Shown here piece after piece: positions 1 through 11,512 of a DNA stretch of 64,000 nt. Position 1 is the stretch's first letter. Each line of letters opens with the position of its first letter. The notes beneath the pieces are model-generated. The model worked only from the letters and a program-made list of their open reading frames with translations. It did not search any database and was not told the origin of the DNA. A program made the position numbers and the translations under genes. This DNA comes from Ceratotherium simum simum (Eukaryota; Chordata; Mammalia; Perissodactyla; Rhinocerotidae): assembly GCF_000283155.1 (NCBI RefSeq), contig NW_004454163.1, forward strand, positions 6,353,830 to 6,417,829, in the 5' to 3' direction.

Positions 1-232
1 TGAGGAAGACCAGCTCTGAGCTAACATCTATTGCCAATCCTCCTCTTTTTTTTTCCCCCAAAGCCCCAGTAGACAGTTGTATGTCATAGTTGCACATCCT
101 TCTAGTTGCTGTACATGGGACGCGGCCTCAGCATGGCCGGAGAAGCAGTGGGTCGGTGCACGCCCGGGATCCGAACCGGGGCCGCCAGTAGCGGAGTGCG
201 CACACTTAACCACTAAGCCAGGGGGCCGGCCC
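1..232 (-). mobile_element. ERE-type tRNA-derived SINE, cut by window start
   Basis: Minus-strand SINE of the equine ERE type. The 5' end (GGGGGCCGGCCC on the plus strand reads as the head of the element on the minus strand) lies at 221-232. The pol III B box appears in reverse as GGATCCGAACC near 168-178. The body then runs leftward through the conserved 'agccccagtagacagttgta' segment into a T-rich block. The tail at 1-45 ends with the 'tgaggaagaccagctctgag' segment. The left end is cut by the window, so the target-site duplication cannot be checked. Non-coding: short open frames here are products of the SINE consensus. Such elements are moved by L1 machinery. Confidence 0.93.
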
Positions 233-1719
233 TAGACTTGTGATTTTAAATGGAACCATGTAAAAGAATTATAGGCTTATAAGCACTACTGCAACATTTA
301 GAATAATTAATACGTAAAAATTCTTCATGTTTGTAAATAGAATTTAACAGATTTTAAGAATAATTTAAATGCCTGGGAAGGTGTTTGTTCTGATCATTTA
401 ACTGTTTTAAAATATATATATATATTAAATTTATATATATTCCTTAAAATTAATTTTTAAAATAGGCTAGATTTGTAAACAGAATAATTAGATTTATAAG
501 TCTGAATTTAAAGCTTAAGGAAAAACTAGAGTTTGGATTTGCAACTTTAATAAATCAAATATTAATTTTAAAATTCAAAGCAAGTGCAAATAGTCCTTTC
601 TGTGAACAATAGCTGCTCTGAAGGACAACCAGAAGACTCGTCTCTTCAAGGTTGGGATGCAGTGAGCCTGTGTTCATAACCACTGTGGACTTCATATCTT
701 AAAAGGGGGCAGTCTAGTAGCATACAAGACCCCTGAATTACCAGTTCTTCTCAATGATTTGCGTTTCCAATTCTTTTCACCCTCTGGTCTGAATTGCATT
801 TGTTTACTGCCTAATTCTTCTTGGAATTATTTTCATATTTTTCCTGTCAGAGCCACAACTCTCAGAGGTATTAACGTGACCTCCAATTGGATTCTGCAAC
901 TGTCTCATCCAGCCACAACACGCGGCCACGCTGCCGGCATTCTCTATACCTCAACCATCCACAAGGTCAAGTACGCAAGGAACTTTGTATCCACGTTGCT
1001 TCTTCTCCCCTCTTAAAATAACCAGAATAATGTCATTGGTCTATCTCTCTGTTATCCTGATTAACTGAGTTTTCACAATTATATGAGGTCAAAGTATTAA
1101 TTTCTTTAAATAAATAAAACTGCTTTATGTTCAGAATGTGGGGTGTATGTGGGGATTTTTTGTTTTCTTTGTTTTACCTTAATGACTTACCAAAACACTT
1201 TCTTACCTTATTCAATGAAATCTTTCTTTCAGTGAATTTCCTAGAAGTTTACAGGGCATTGCCCAGGTAGATAAAACAAGCCAGTGCAGTTGTCCTATTT
1301 TTCTAGGGAGTACTGACTAATAATAATTGTATTTGCTTTACATAAATGGGCTGCTCAAAGAAAATAAGTAAAATGCTTAAGCTTAAAAAGTGTTGGTTAC
1401 TGTTCACTGCCATGAATCAGTCAGAAATTGAGACTGAAAGAACCAAACAGTCCATCGATCTAATTCACACATTCTTTTACATAAAATGGAAGTAGCAGCC
1501 AGTTGAGAATTCCTCATCTGCCCCACCCCAAAACCAAGCCCAGATCCTGTGGCTGCTGACCTCACCTGGAATCTTACTACTGCTTGGAAATCCTGTGACT
1601 GAAACTTAGAAATTTCTCTTGCATGCTTTCAAGTTCCCAAACCAGATCTTACTCCTTAATTCTCAAGAGATGAGCCCACCTACCTCACCAAGAAAATAAA
1701 GACCATCTCTTGTCTTTTC
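233..1719. other. AT-rich unique sequence, no gene seen
   Basis: AT-rich intergenic or intronic sequence. It contains a short TA-dinucleotide run near 410-445 and no open frame with codon-like structure, no splice-flanked exon and no recognised repeat. An open frame at 759-1016 starts at no recognisable context and looks random. Confidence 0.5.
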
Positions 1720-1920
1720 CTACACAGCCATCCAGCTAACATGTCTTGAGTACCTACTATGTGCCAGGCAATGTGCTGGAAAGAATATGCCTGAGAGAAA
1801 AGTCAGATGCAGTCTCTGCCTTCCAGAAATGCACAGCCTAGTGAAGAGGAGGACATGGGAAAAGATAATTAAAACAAGCACAATAAGTGTAGCTAAATGA
1901 GATGGGGCCATAATTCACAA
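1720..1920 (+). repeat. Ancient mammalian interspersed repeat, family not assigned
   Basis: Contains the widely dispersed 'tacctactatgtgccaggca' type motif (about 1750-1772), followed by a 'gcagtctctgcctt' segment and later decayed sequence. The same family recurs in this window near 6330-6480, 39,990-40,110, 40,240-40,400 and 63,010-63,110. I recognise it as an old dispersed mammalian repeat but cannot assign the subfamily by eye. Confidence 0.55.
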
Positions 1921-2329
1921 GGCAAGCAGAGCTTTTATAAAAGCAAGTAAAAGATGTAGTTACTTGGGGATTTTCCTTGAATTCATTCTAACTACTTCCT
2001 ATACTCTAATTTATGATTATTTCCCTGTCCATCATCTTTACTTCTGCCTGATCCAGTTTAGGAAAATGTAAATGTAATATACATTCCAAACCATTTTAAA
2101 ATTCAAATTAATCTAATAAATTATAACATGTAGTGCTTAAGACCTTAGTTACTGGGATAGTTCATTGTTGAATTATTTACAGTACATGTGAGTTAGCACA
2201 AAATAAATAGGACTTTTTAAAAACTAGTGAATCACAATGGCCTCATTCCACCAATGACCACTTTTAGTGACAGGAATATATATGTGAACAGAAAGATCGT
2301 CATGAATTGATGACCATAACCTTGAACCA

Positions 2330-2620
2330 GGGTTCAAAAACCCTAAAATTGTATTCTAGCTTTGCTAATGACACAGATCATAACTTCACACAATAAAACT
2401 TCATTTATCAGCCCTTGCTTTCTAGGCCACTGGAAGTCCCACCCCTACCGCCAACCACTCGGTGACAGCAAGCAAGTCTCTTGAATACTAAAAGGATCAT
2501 AATAACCTGCCTAATTCACAGAAATATTATAGGAATCAAATCACATAATAGATCTAAAAACATGTTCGAAAGTTTTTAAAACACTATATATAGGCAACAT
2601 ATGATATTATTATTACTATT
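2330..2620 (+). repeat. Probable MIR SINE fragment, strongly diverged
   Basis: Order of segments matches a decayed MIR: 'ttctagctttgctaatgac' (cf. 'ctgccacttactagctgtgtgac'), then 'caagcaagtctcttgaat', then 'ataataacctgcctaattcaca' and 'ataggaatcaaatcacat'. Divergence is high, so the boundaries are approximate. A C-rich insertion-like stretch lies around 2430-2460. Confidence 0.5.
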
Positions 2621-3239
2621 AATGTAATACTCATGTGTGCGAGAACCTGAAATAGCATGATTAGGGGAGTTGATTTTGAAGCCATTTGAAACTCAAGGTA
2701 ATACAGAACCATAGAGTCCAAGAAAAAGAAAATAGGCATTAAAAACTTGTCTACTGCTAGGCCATTTCAAGCAGTAATTTACAGATGCTTTGAAAGGAAA
2801 AGATTTGCTCCCATTTCCAATATGGGGAACTAAGTGTTCTATATTATTCTACTTTATATCAGGATTAAATTGTACAGCAAAGCCAAGTTTTAGATTATTG
2901 AATTCTTCTTGGACCATTCCAGAAATGTAGGGGCATCAGGTCACCATATGGTTCCAGGAGTATATGCCATGACCTTCCAAGTGTCCTGGGCATTTGTATT
3001 CCATCTTTCATAAAAATAACTTTCAAGTCTAAAACATCATTGAATGTAAGACATACCATTTTTTTAATATACACTACAAAAGAAAGCTCTATTAAACTAT
3101 GACGTCATGACACATCCCAATTTCAGAGATTTTAAAATGAAAAAAAGAAAGTTTGCCTTAGAATCAATGAATATAGCAACTGCTTTCTTATTATAAAAAA
3201 AGCAATCCATATTTGTTGAAAAACTGGAAAAGACTGTGT

Positions 3240-3545
3240 GTTAGCAGAAACATGGTTGCAAGTAACAGAAAAGCCAGATTAAATGAGAAGAGTTTGCATA
3301 ACTGAAAATCCAGAGGAAGGACAGAGGTTAGGGTTGGTCTAAATCAGAGATTGAAGGCCATCTCAAGAGCAGTTTCTTTCCCTTTCTCTGTTCTGCCTTC
3401 CACAGTGTTGGCCTTCCTGAGACAAACTTCTTTTACAGTATCAGTTCCAGGTTTCCCATCTGCACCCCATGCTACACTGGATAGTTCTATCCTAGCTCTC
3501 CAAGCAGGAATTCTAAAATTCACCAGTACAGCTAAGATCATCTAG
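3240..3545. repeat. Possible ancient dispersed repeat
   Basis: The sequence 'gttgcaagtaacagaaaagc' followed by 'ccagaggaaggacagaggttag' and a 'tctctgttctgcc...gttggccttcctgagaca' stretch resembles an old dispersed mammalian repeat seen at many loci. Family not assigned. Overlapping open frames on both strands (about 65 codons each) lie inside it and are not considered genes. Confidence 0.35.
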
Positions 3546-3706
3546 GTCAGCTCACCTCACCTAAACTGTAACTGTTGCTTGGAAAATGAAAATGTACATG
3601 AAAATTACATGGACTGCATGGGGAAGGGAGTAATACCCAACTGGAAAATTTGCCTATTTCTAGAAGAAAAAAAAAGATGTGTTTTGTGGAGGAAATTGCT
3701 TGAAAG

Positions 3707-4310
3707 CTGCGATGGTTAATTTTATGTGTCAACTTGGCTAAGCTATGGTGCCCAGTTGTTTAGCCAAACACTAGTCTAGATGTTGCTGTGAGGGTAATTT
3801 TTAGATGTGATTAAAGCAGATTACTCTCCATAATGTGGCTGGGCCTCACCCAGTAAGTTGAAGGCTTTAAGAGAAATGACTGAGAACCAGCCCTGATGGC
3901 CTAGTGGTTAAAGTTTGGTGCGCTCTGCTTCGGCAGCCCAGGGTTCCATTCTTGGTCAATCGAGGAACCACACCACCTGTCTGTCATTTGCCATGCTGTG
4001 GCAGTGGGTCACATAGAAGAACTAGAAGGACCTACAACTAGGATATACAACTATGTACTGGGACTTTGGGGAGGAAAAAAAAAGAGGAAGATTGGCAACA
4101 GATGTTAGCTCAGGGCAACTCTTTCCCAACAAAAAAAAAGAGAATTGACTGAGGTTTTCCAAAGAAGAAGGAATTCTCCTCAAGACAGCAACATCAACTC
4201 TTAGCTAAGTCTTCAAGGCTGCTGACTTGCCCTGTAGACTTTGGACTTACCAGCTCCCACAATCATCCTACAATCACTGGAGCCAATGTCTTAAAATCTC
4301 TCTCTGGCCC
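3707..4310 (+). repeat. Old interspersed repeat split by an ERE SINE
   Basis: The left arm (3707-3884) begins 'gatggttaattttatgtgtc' and reads through 'gtgcccagttgtttagccaa' and 'gtgggcctca'-like sequence. The right arm (from about 4154) continues 'aaggaattctcctcaagaca' and ends with the 'ccagctcccacaatcatcct' segment. These are consecutive parts of one well-known dispersed mammalian repeat. The interruption is the SINE at 3885-4138. Family name not assigned with confidence. Confidence 0.6.
3885..4138 (+). mobile_element. ERE2-like tRNA-derived SINE with target-site duplication
   Basis: Plus-strand SINE of the older ERE type. It has a head 'accagccctgatggcctagt', a degenerate B-box region 'cagggttccattc', body 'agaactagaaggacctacaa' and tail 'gaggaagattggcaacagat' ending in an A-run. 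It is flanked by a 15-bp duplication: AGAGAAATGACTGAG at 3870-3884 and AGAGAATTGACTGAG at 4139-4153, one mismatch. It inserted into an older repeat whose two halves are still recognisable. Confidence 0.92.
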
Positions 4311-4352
4311 TCTCTCAGTCTCTGTCTCTGTCTGTCTCTCTCTCTCTCTCTA
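4311..4352. repeat. Pyrimidine simple repeat (TC/TCTG)n
   Basis: Run of CTCTCTCTC-type and CTGTCTCTGTCTGTC units at the 3' end of the preceding old repeat. Likely an expansion of that repeat's terminal CT-rich segment. Confidence 0.85.
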
Positions 4353-5929
4353 AAATAAATTGGAAAGTATAAAAGAACATTAAAAAGAACAGAAATTCCC
4401 TGTAATTCAGGAATACTACCAATTTAAAATATTTTCTCCAACTTTATTTATTTACTTTTCTGTGCACAGAAACATATGGAAACATTTTACTCAAATGACA
4501 TCATACTGGATATACAAGATTTAAAACTTTTGAATCTTATTTTTGTCCCTTAATATGTTAAAGTGATGATTTTTCCATGCCTTTAAATATTTTAACGTGA
4601 TTTTTTTAAGCAGTTACCAAATAATCCATCACATAACTGAATTATAATCTGTTTAACTATTTGACTATTTCTGGGGTATTTGTATGATTTCATTTTGTTC
4701 TTTAAATACACAGCATGCTCTCCTGATGTGTAAAGCCAGCGAGGCGCCACCTCTGGAATCTGAGGTCTCCAGAAGTCAGGAGCAAAAGTGTTGCACTTGG
4801 CAGATGTACACGTATCTCCAAACTCATCAAATTGTATGCATTAAATATGTACAGTTTTTTGTATGTCAAAAAAAGGTATTGCACTTGGGTGTACTTGGTG
4901 CAGGCTAGAGCTCATTATGAATAAAGAGCATGTTGCCAATTCAGCCTTTGGCTAGAGTGAGTCTGGCCTGGTATCAAAAAAATACTACTGTTTGGATATA
5001 ACCACCAAGATCTGTACCCACCATAAAGGTCTCTGTGGCAGTGATGAGGACTCCTGGTCCCTGCGCCTATGTCATCATCACTATTAAGAGCATGCGTTTT
5101 CAACTAAAATAGTAATGTTTGTGACTTGTCCAAAATTTGTTTAATCTTATAAGATCCTCATAAGAATGATAAAAACCAACAAAGAAAATCAAAGGAGGGA
5201 GAGGTGTTATGAATGGGCCTGTATGGAATCTCAGGAGGAGCCTATTCTGCATTCTGTATTTACTCATTTACACTCCTAATTATGAGATAAAACTAAACGT
5301 GCGCTTCTGAGTGGTGAACAGAATGGATATTCTTGGAGAACAAAGAAACACATGGTAGCGTGGCCAACCGCGTTATTGTTTCTCTGAAGCACAATTGACT
5401 GGGGAGTTTCAGGGCCTGACTCTCCCACCGCCGCAGATTTCACTTTCCATCCATTATCCTCATTTATGGAGGTCCCCATCCAAGTCCCCAGAGCCAACGT
5501 ACAGCTCCTAGCAGCTGGATTACTTTAAGACAGTTAAGTGGCATTTTTCCCAATTCCTCTTCTCAGACTTCAGATGGGGAATAAAACATCTTGTGAAATG
5601 ATGATAGTAATGGCAAGAATTAATTTGTGGGTGCAGTTAAATGTGATTTTAGCAATACCTTGAAATGCAGCATGATTTTAATGTAGCATATTATTTTAAT
5701 ATATTTTAAATATTTCCTTTTTATTTATTTACTTATTTGCCATATTTCTAGAGAAAACCTTTGCATATGAATGCTGGGTTTTATTTTTAAAACTAAACTT
5801 AACCTTCCTATGTAAATATTGTGGGCAGTCTCATATAAGATGTGTTTGTGGTCTTAATATATCTGTAAGCTAAAAGAAAATTGAAAGGACTTTTTCTCCT
5901 AGATGCTAAAAGATTAAAACTTGTATGTA
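4353..5929. other. Unique AT-rich sequence, no gene seen
   Basis: No recognised repeat longer than about 100 bases and no exon-like segment with paired splice sites. The short frames at 4684-4908 and 5276-5497 have no supporting signals. Confidence 0.5.
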
Positions 5930-5930
5930 T

Positions 5931-6141
5931 GGGGCCGGCCCTGTGGCTTAGTGGTTAAGTGCGCGCGCTCTGTTGCTGGCGGCCCGGGTTCGCATCCCGG
6001 GCACGCACTGACGCACCGCTTCTCTGGCCATGCTGAGGCCGCGTCCCACATGCAGCAACTAGAAGGATGTGCAGCTATGACATACAACTATCTACTGGGG
6101 CTTTGGGGGAAAAATAAATAAATAAAATCTTTTAAAAAAAA
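5931..6141 (+). mobile_element. ERE1 SINE, young copy with perfect 15-bp target-site duplication
   Basis: Close to the ERE1 consensus: 5' end GGGGCCGGCCC, A-box-like TGGCTTAGTGGT around 5944-5955 and B box GGTTCGCATCC at 5987-5997. The body ends in 'tactggggctttgggggaaa', followed by an (AATA)n/A-rich tail. The duplication AAAACTTGTATGTAT occurs at 5916-5930 and again at 6142-6156 without mismatch. A 66-codon frame through the element is an artefact of the SINE consensus and recurs in other copies. The tRNA-Ser ancestry is family knowledge, not something this sequence proves alone. Confidence 0.97.
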
Positions 6142-6156
6142 AAAACTTGTATGTAT

Positions 6157-7370
6157 GAAAGTAACTATCTTACAATAAACTTACGTTAAACTGAGTTTTT
6201 TTAAAAAAATAAGTGGAGTTGTTAAATTACAGAGAAATAATACAACATGGTAAAGAAGATTTGGATTTAAAAAAATAGAAAGGAAGATAATTCAAATCAA
6301 GGCATATTTATGAGTCTATTCTGTTCCTTTATTTGTGTATTCATTCAATCATTCAAAAATATTTATCATCTATTATGTCCCAGACACAGTTCTACACACT
6401 GGAGATAGAATATTAAACAAAATGGACAAAAATTCTTGCCCTCATGGGGCTTCCATTCCAGTGGAGAGAGATATGTCCTTGCACTAAAATTAATTCTAAA
6501 ACTAAATTAATATTAATTTAATAAAGAAGACAGTGCATAAGTGCTTGAAATGTTAAATAATAAAATGCCACAAAACCATGATATAAGAGATTTCAAATTT
6601 TAAATAAATATCTATTGAGTATTATTTACAAAACCTTTATTTATGAGATAAATGGTTAGAAATAGAATTATATGAAACCTGAAAATTAAACTGATAAATT
6701 ATCTGCAGTTTCTTAGTAAGTATAAAATAAGAAGTTGTGGAAAATGGCCTGGCATATAAGGCATCCTCATAACTTAGCAAGAAGATGCTTTGACAGGTTG
6801 GTCAATAAACAACATAGAGAGGATGGAGGACACCACGCCATGGTTTTACAACGCTCGTGATTCCTGAACGGACATGTGTACGGCAGAATCAGAAAACATT
6901 CACAATTTCTATAGTATAATGAAAAAAATAAACAGCTGGCTTGAACAACAGGGTTTTAGGTGTGAAAAGACAGAACGTAGTATGAGAGAGTGTGTCTTAC
7001 AGTAAACTATAGTCTAGATAACACTTGAGAAATAACAAAATAGTCAACATAGAAAACCAGCAAAGGACAACATACTTGTAAAGAGGTCAAGCAGAATGCA
7101 AAACCAGCCTAAATGTCCAACTAAAATTCTAAGATTGTCTGTTTAGTGATGTCTTACCATTATGCAATGGTAAGCTGATTCTTAATCATTTTCATTGTAA
7201 ATAATTATAAATGTTAAGCTGTGTTAATTTGTCTTTAAATGTAGGGATATTTTTAAGACCAGCAGTTGTAGATAGAGCTGCAAATCAAGAAATTGAATCT
7301 ACCACAAAATCTGTATCTCCAAGCTCTCCTGAGCTTCAGATTTATATTTAAAATACCCACTAGCCATCTC
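6157..7370. other. AT-rich sequence with one ancient repeat fragment
   Basis: Holds a fragment of the 'tattcattcaatcattcaaa ... cagacacagttctacacac ... ctcatggggcttccattcca' ancient repeat (about 6330-6480), otherwise AT-rich sequence without a gene signal. Confidence 0.5.
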
Positions 7371-7504
7371 CCAAGAATCCCTTGGGCACCTCTGACTTAA
7401 TGTATCCTAAACTGAACTCTGTATCTTGTTAAATATCCTGTTTTCTGCATCTGAAATAACATTTCCACCATCCACTCAGACTAGCAAGCTACAAACCTGG
7501 GAAT

Positions 7505-7574
<70 letters not shown>

Positions 7575-7800
7575 TGCCTACTGAAGACCACATGCTTTGG
7601 TGATCTCTCCTCTCCATCACCAGGTCCTCATCAGCTTTCCTCTGGATGAGGATACTCGCCTTCTGGCTGACCTCTGGACTTTGGTCTTGCATCCTCCATT
7701 CTGTACTGTTGCCAGAGTCATCTTGCTAAAAACAAACCTGATCATAGACAACTTTGCTCTAATACCTTTTTTGGCTTGCTTCTGCCTACAGACTCCTGTA
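7371..7800 (+). repeat. Degraded L2-like LINE fragment containing a microsatellite
   Basis: Segments such as 'tttccaccatccactcagac' before the microsatellite and 'gccagagtcatcttgctaaaaaca...ctgatcatagacaac' after it are typical of the 3' half of L2-type LINEs in the plus orientation (cf. 'gccagagtgatctttttaaaac...ctgatcatgtcac'). Open frames on both strands here are fragments of no coding value. Boundaries approximate. Confidence 0.5.
7508..7572. repeat. Compound microsatellite (TC)n(AC)n
   Basis: About 33 bases of uninterrupted TC dinucleotides (7508-7540) followed directly by about 32 bases of CA (7541-7572). Uninterrupted compound tracts of this length are usually length-polymorphic in mammals. 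Confidence 0.98.
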
Positions 7801-8479
7801 AGTAAAACATTTCTTATCTCACACATACATATTCATTTATAAATAATACAGCTATACAACTACTACATTAATATATTGTACATATAATAAAACATAACAT
7901 AAAAATTGAAATTTTAAAGGATGAGATAAAGATGAAATATACACTATTTTATATTCTATTTATTAATAGTAGATAAAATATTTTGCTGTCACTAAAATGT
8001 TATTTACTGAGAGTAACATGGTTGAATATGCTTCATAATTTTTGGAAAGTTTTATTGTCTTGTAATAAAGCAACTTGAAATCTGGTTCTAAGTGCAGTTT
8101 ATTTCAATGTTTGGTTTGCTGGTTGTCAGAGCTGCAGAATACATCTCACAGAGAACCACACATACAAACGGAGGAAGCACATAATTGTATGAGCTTATGA
8201 AATGATGATACTCATTTTTTAAATCATCTACCAGTTTTGCAAGGACTTTTGTGAAAATTCACTAATGCTTGTATTACTCATGGTATCTCCAATCTTTTTA
8301 AGTCATTTATCCATTTTGTGAGCCTTAGATTAGTCAAACTAGATAATATACATAAATCCACTTAACCAAGTACACGTAAACTGCTAATAAATTACAGTTT
8401 GCTTTAAAAATGGTTTAAAAGAGGTTAGGGACACCCACTCAATGCTGTGGATCCCAACCCTTCCCTCAGAATTCATTGC

Positions 8480-8546
8480 ACCTGGTAAGTCCCTCTGTCT
8501 GACATACAGACTTGATAAGTCCGTCTGTCTGTCTGACATACAGACC
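8480..8546. repeat. Imperfect tandem duplication with GTCTG/CAGAC hairpins
   Basis: The unit 'taagtcc(c/g)tctgtctg...acatacagac' occurs twice in succession (about 8486-8512 and 8515-8545), differing by one CTGT/TCTG insertion. Each copy contains a small inverted repeat GTCTG-acata-CAGAC. Confidence 0.8.
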
Positions 8547-8579
8547 AAGCAAGAGCACCAATGTCAGTCCATATGTTAT

Positions 8580-9150
8580 TAAGTCCTTTCTCATATTTTC
8601 CAACAGATATCCAAGTCTTCACACTTCCTTTCCACACCCCAGTGTATCATCTCACACAACTCTAGAGTGTTCTCACCCTACTTTGGAAACGACTAGTCAA
8701 CGTATTACATCCAAGCATCTCAGCTGGACAAACCAGGCCTTTCCCAGTCTACACTACTAAGCTCTCCATTCCACACACCCTATCCTTCAGCTACATTGAA
8801 CTTCTCATCATTCTCGAATCTCTGATCATAGCTTTGCTTTCACATTCCCTCTCTGGAATACTCTGCCCACACACTCTGCCTTACCCCAAACCATCCTCAC
8901 CTGGTACACTCTTCTGATGACTCTTTCCTGACCCAACACAATTGTGAGCCCTTCTCTGATGTTCTTCCTCACCGTCCAATGTCCTCTTAGCATTTCATTC
9001 ATACTTTTTAATACCCCCCAAGCCATACTATGCACACCTCCGTCTTTCCCTGTGCTGTAAGTCCCTTGAGACCAAAGACCATTTGAGTAACCACAGTACC
9101 TAACACAGTGACCACCCAGAAGAAGGCATCGCAAAACTGTTGAATAAATT
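8580..9150 (+). repeat. L2 LINE 3' portion
   Basis: Reads as a plus-strand L2 3' end: 'cattccctctctggaatact' then 'ctgatgactctttcctgacc', and the terminal module 'gtaagtcccttgagaccaaagacc ... gtacctaacacagtgacc ... tgttgaataaatt' (split over 9058-9150). The 102-codon minus-strand frame at 8826-9134 lies antisense inside it and is rejected as a gene. Confidence 0.85.
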
Positions 9151-9689
9151 ACAACTTAGAAAGATTGAAGCAATTTAAAAATTAGAAAAGCCAAAGAAGA
9201 GCAAATTCTGTTGAAGAATCAAAGACCATTAGAAAGAAGATTATGAGGAGACGCAAGGAATCAATTTCCTATTATTCTCACTCTGGTTGACCAACTCATG
9301 GACAAGATATAGAGGAAAAGCAAAGAAAATGCAATTGGCAAGGTCATGTTTAATAAACCAAGAATAGCATTCAATTCAACAAAAATTGGCTGCATTGTCT
9401 CCCAGGGGATCCCAAGATGAGATGGCGATGATCCCGCTGGTCCCTAGAAAGCCATTTGGGCTCCACGGAGCTGCAACAGATTCCACATCTGTTCTAAGCA
9501 GCATATATATGGCCAACCTATTTCTTTGTATATGAGTTCTTTTTCAATGTGGTATAAAATCATAAACACATCTATTACACAATTTTGCATGAGCCAAGGT
9601 AATGTTTTGCTCCTTTTGATGTACATTAAGTGTAGTCTTTGATGTTAAGCATCTATATTACACAATAAGCATATTTTTGCTCTGCTATT

Positions 9690-9860
9690 CTATATTACCT
9701 TATTGGAGGCAGCAGTGTTTGCTAGTGGGTATAGCTAGAAATTAGGACTTGGGTGAGCCATTTAAGCTCTTTCCTTAACTTCATCTATAAAATGATGAGA
9801 CTTTTTAGCTAACTCACAAATATTTTCTCATAAGAGCTCACATAGTGCTTTGAAGGTGGC
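9690..9860 (+). repeat. MIR SINE
   Basis: Diverged MIR core: 'gtttgctagtgggtatagct', 'aggacttgggtgagccattt' and 'aacttcatctataaaatgat' match the MIR order (tag-along tRNA part, 'ttgggcaagt' segment, 'cctcatctgtaaaatggg' segment). Confidence 0.6.
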
Positions 9861-11200
9861 ATTATTTTTTATTTCAACATTTACTCTGTAACTCAACACT
9901 GGAGTCATTGCAAGGCAGTGATCCCTGTGAAGCTGTCATCTTATGCCACCTTTACTACTCATCTTGATAAATGCTATCATATCTTGCTAATGAACACTTC
10001 TATCTCAGTTTGCATGGTATTACTGATACACTTATAAGTGGTTCACCGTAGCGTATCTCCTGAGGTTATGATTATACTTAAAGCAGTACTACAGCTTAGC
10101 AAGGACTTGGAGCTAAAAATAAATCAGATAAAATGAAAAGGATTTGAGCAAACAGTTTAAAATATTAATTGATAAACTCTGCCTCTCCTTTTTAATCCCT
10201 CGTGTTAAATATTTGTGGAAACGTATGTTTGAAGTTCTCAGAATATTAGTTTTAGGAAGATGCTGACGTTATGTAAAAATATTTATTTGGGAACAGTTTT
10301 ATGAGAGGTAAATGTTTTAAAAAGGATGCCACTGATGGATGTGGGCAGAGACAACTTAAAATTGTTGAGATCAAAAGCACTATTCAGTGCCCAGCAACAT
10401 ATTATCATATCCTATATCTGTATAGCATTTTAGAGCTTACAGGATTCCTCAATGCTTTATCTCTCTGAACACATGAAGTGTTGGGAGATGTAAGAAACAA
10501 GTTTAGTTGATAGAATCTCTGCTCTTTGGAGAAAGAAGCCTAAAAGCTTATTGAAAACCATGATTTTATTTTTCTCACATTGATGTGAGTGGTTTTTCCC
10601 TTTGTTTATGGACTGATTTTTACTCACAAGGCTATATTTCAACGTTCCCTTGAAGACAAGAACATTCTTTGGCATAATTCAGACAATCACAGGAGAAATA
10701 TAGGACAATTTGATCCTGCTGAAATATTTCATTCTTTATAGACACACATTCATTCCTCACATAGAGAATGACCATCAGTCTCAGCAAAATTAGCAAATTT
10801 GCTTGCGTTGATGTAACCTTACTTATTTAATGGTTGGTGTGTCGCCCGGGGTATAATCAAGACGGAAGATACTTACTGGCTCCTGTGTCACAGAAGAGCT
10901 TGGATGATCAATGCCTAACATTGGCTAAATCATAAGGTGACTTTGACAGGCAGAGAGACAGAATTTTTCACTTTTAAGTGTCTCTCTACAGAATAATATT
11001 GTATAACAACAACAACAATAATGTTTCTCCAAAGACTCCACACACAACTGGGTACCTTCCTTGAACACAGAAGGTAATCTGTGCTCACCCTCCACTATAA
11101 TTAGACTGTTTTCAGTTTAATTTTATCCATAACCCTCCTATGTAACATCGATCCCTATGGTAGTCATTACTCATGCTCACCATAGAAAGATTTCTACTTT
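9861..11200. other. Unique sequence, no gene seen
   Basis: No confident repeat or exon. A (CAA)n-like stretch near 11,005-11,020 is too short to matter. Small frames such as 10,457-10,675 have no support. Confidence 0.45.
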
Positions 11201-11209
11201 CTTATTCCT

Positions 11210-11512
11210 TCTGAGTATAAACCCCCTTAAAGTTAGGTAATGACCATGTGACTTCCTTTGATGAGTGAAATGTGAGAAGTGATCTGTGTAACTCCCGGGT
11301 GAAAGCATTTAAGGTTTGGTGTGCAGTTTTCCTTACTCTCTTGCCTTGCCATGGCGCTCATGGAGAGATCACAAGAACAAAGAGGCTAGAATGATGAGTC
11401 CGTGAGAGCTGCCCTGGAGATTTTGCGTGAGCAGGAAATTAAAATTTGTTGTATTAAGGCACTGATATTTGGGTGGTTTTTTTACTGCAGCATAAGCTAG
11501 CCTACCCTGAAC
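11210..11512 (+). mobile_element. MaLR-type solo LTR remnant (MLT1/MST-like)
   Basis: Contains 'aatgaccatgtgacttcctttgatgagtgaaatgtgagaag' (split here for description) typical of the middle of MaLR LTRs, and the 3' end 'ttactgcagcataagctagcctaccctgaac'. This closely follows the usual terminal segment 'tgttactgcagcataacctagcctatcctgac'. Plus orientation. No internal retroviral coding sequence is attached, so this is a solo or truncated LTR. Long decayed. Confidence 0.7.

Noticed and set aside
5987..5997. B box resembling a tRNA gene
   Set aside because: It is the internal promoter of a SINE. No cloverleaf with paired acceptor stem is formed, so no tRNA gene is called.
5921..6121. Frame repeated in several ERE copies, apparently a small protein family
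   Set aside because: The shared peptide is only the translated SINE consensus; it appears wherever an ERE1 copy lies in that orientation.
8826..9134. 102-codon minus-strand frame
   Set aside because: It lies antisense within the L2 3' end.
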